Assembly (NCBI RefSeq): GCF_000002075.1
Contig: NW_004797594.1
Coordinates: 299,982-347,945 of the forward strand
Length of the DNA stretch: 47,964 nt
From: Aplysia californica
Lineage: Eukaryota > Mollusca > Gastropoda > Aplysiida > Aplysiidae
Direction: 5' to 3'
Numbering within the stretch: position 1 is the stretch's first letter; each line of letters begins with the position of its first letter. Made by a program: the position numbers and the translations under genes. Positions 38,548 to 41,500 of the stretch are shown in pieces. The notes below the pieces were generated by a model. The model worked only from the letters and a program-made list of their open reading frames with translations, did not search any database and was not told where the DNA came from.

Positions 38548-41500
38548 TATAAAAAATTTTTAAGGTGGTGCTCGACCATATTATCTTAGGATCCTCTAGT
38601 TGAAACAACACATGAGCCTGTAGTGAAGCAAGCACAAACACAACTAACAGCAGACACGTTCCCCACACAGAGCAGGCAGAATCCCCTCAGTATAGCCCAA
38701 GCTTTGAGCATACACGCAGGAAAAACTGGCTCACTCTACCACACTCTACCACAACTACCTGTGGACCTGCTACACTACACTACGCTTGACGCACAAACAA
38801 CACCAGCGGTTGTAATGGGAGACTAAAAAGCACCAGAACAGACAGGAACATATTATTAATTGGAAGAGAAGGAAGAATAGAGACCCGTCTGCAAATATGA
38901 ACAAGTACCTTTCTTTGCTAAAACATTTTGAGGTAAATTGATGAGAGGAGTGAGGCAGTATAAACCCAGCCCGCCTCACTATGGTAAGACAACCAAATCT
39001 CTACAAGTGATTCCTCGAACCAAATGTTAGTAAAACTATCGGGAAAAGTTTCAGCAATTGCATGCCATGGTGTAAGAAACCAAATTCAAAATTGAGATTG
39101 AAAAATCTTGCAAATGTTTCAAATTCAAATCATGCACTGACATTGGGGGAAAAAAACAAGAACAACAAACATGCAGATTTTAGAAAAAGGCAAATTGCAG
39201 AACAAAAAATGCTGACAGAAAGAGTTACACTAATTATCATATTCATCATGACTACTGTCAGACCAGACCCCCCCCCTCCCCACCCATCCCCCACCCCCAG
39301 CAAGTCTTATCAACACTGTTTGGTTAATTTTGTTATATCTAGAGACAAAATGTGAGAAAGAGAGAGGGTACCATAATAGACCTTGCTTCAGACCAGCACC
39401 CTTCCAACCACAGACACGATGTCCTCTACTTTACGTCAGAGGACGTTACTCTTTTTCAGTTTCAGTAAGAGTTTTACGGCACTTGCAACACAACAAGGTC
39501 ATATATATGTGCCGAAGAATAGATTACGTGTTACAAGAGAGTAACATACACAAATAAAGGGGAGGAGATAAGGACGACAGATGTTTGATAGGAAAGAAGG
39601 AGCAAGCCACACCAGAGCACCCGCCAACCACCAACAGGGATGTTACTCAATCCAAAGACCGTACGTTCTAAGAGGGGTCACGTCAGCTGTGCCTAATCGC
39701 TACGTGGACGTGACAAGAGGTGGTGGTGATTGTCATCCATCACTATGAAGAGCACAGAGGAAAAACGACCATAGTCACAAACTGGAAATTGTGAGGGTGC
39801 CAATTTTAAAAGCTTGTGGACTCGCAAATTTCATATTTGTTTGACAGGTGGTTTATTGTTAAGTGTTGTTGAATGGGAAATCTACCAACAATAATCAACC
39901 AACAGTTGAACAGAAAAACAGTTATGAGTCAACAAGCGTTCAAAATTGGCACCCTCACGATTTTCAGTTTGTGACTACCATTGTTTTTCCCCTGTCATCC
40001 ATCTATATGATTACATGCATGTAGCCAACATGATGTCATCACTGTGCTAGCAAAATGGCACACCTCATTTTTGCTACTTTTGCGGTGATGAAGGGGAGAA
40101 AACCCCCCCAACTATTTAACTTGACTATTTATCATCTAATTTATAACAGTGGAAATTTCCATGCATGTTTCTTTTGTGACTGCCAGCGCATTTTTGTTTG
40201 GATATTACCACAAGATAGATGTCCCAAAACCAAAAAATCGGCAGTTATGCCATTTTGCTAGCGCAGAAACAATACATATTCAACGGCAAAAAAAGTGGGG
40301 AAATTTATCATAAGTAAATAATTTATATTACAGTTCAAATCTCTTTGTAGCCTGAACCAAATTACATTTAGTTCAGTTTTAGTAAGAGTTTTATGGCACT
40401 TGCAACACAATAAGGCCATACAAGTGCCGAGGATTAGAAGTGTTACAAGAGAGTAACCAACACAAAAAAGGAGGGGAGATAAAAACGATAGATGTTTGAT
40501 AGGAAAGAAGAAGCAAACCACATTAGAGCACCCGCCAACCACCCACAAATTTGGTTTCTCGGGGAGAGCGGTAGTTTAAATTAAGTCAACAAGCCCGATG
40601 ACAATGACCACCACTTCGTCACAGCTGACCAACACCCGTCTTACAATAGCACGTTCTTCGCATCTACCTTTCTTCAATGCACAGTTCGCGTCATGGGCGT
40701 ATCTGTCGGCGTGGCTGGGGGCGAATCCTACACCTCGAGCTGACTTGGCGATTGCACCTTTGTAGACAACAAACAACAAGCGTACCAGACCACAGGAGAA
40801 AGGCCATGCATGGGCAAAAAATGTTTTTAAAAATTATTCAAAATATAAAAAATGTTAGTGTGTGAACCAACAAAAAGCAAAAACAGAAATGAAATCAAAG
40901 CAAGCAATTTTTTTAAGACAGTCATCTCAATCCCTGTTTTTTAGTGAGGCCATCTTGTCACATTGCCTGTTTTTTCCTGCATATAATTTGCCTGAAGGAA
41001 GGTGGTATGCTCACTTCTAAGAAACGAATTCCGAAAGCTTCTCATTCTACAAGATCCACCAGCAGCAGAGGTACAAAGAGAGAAAATATATTCAGGTCAG
41101 GCTCTACTTCAGCAATTCACAGCAAAGGCTAGCCATAAAAGCCAGAAATTCAGAGCCACAGACCCTATTTTCTTCATGTTAATATAGTGTAAAGCGCATA
41201 GAGCCTGCTGTTGAGCGGGGATATGCACTATACAAATGCTATTTATTATTTATTATTATTATTTATTATGTTTTGAGTGTGCAAACATCCCCCCCCCCTC
41301 TCCCTGAATGGGGACAAAATCCATTACGTACGGAGACACTTTCACACGTCTCCTCTAGAAGCAAGTATGTCTGAGAACTACCCAAACATCTTCTTCTCCC
41401 ATACAAAGTAAAACAACAGTGTTCTCTTCATAGTGGAAATCATCCATTCGATTTGACAGGTGAAGATATTCGCTCAGTGTTTGTTCTAAGGTTTGCTAAA

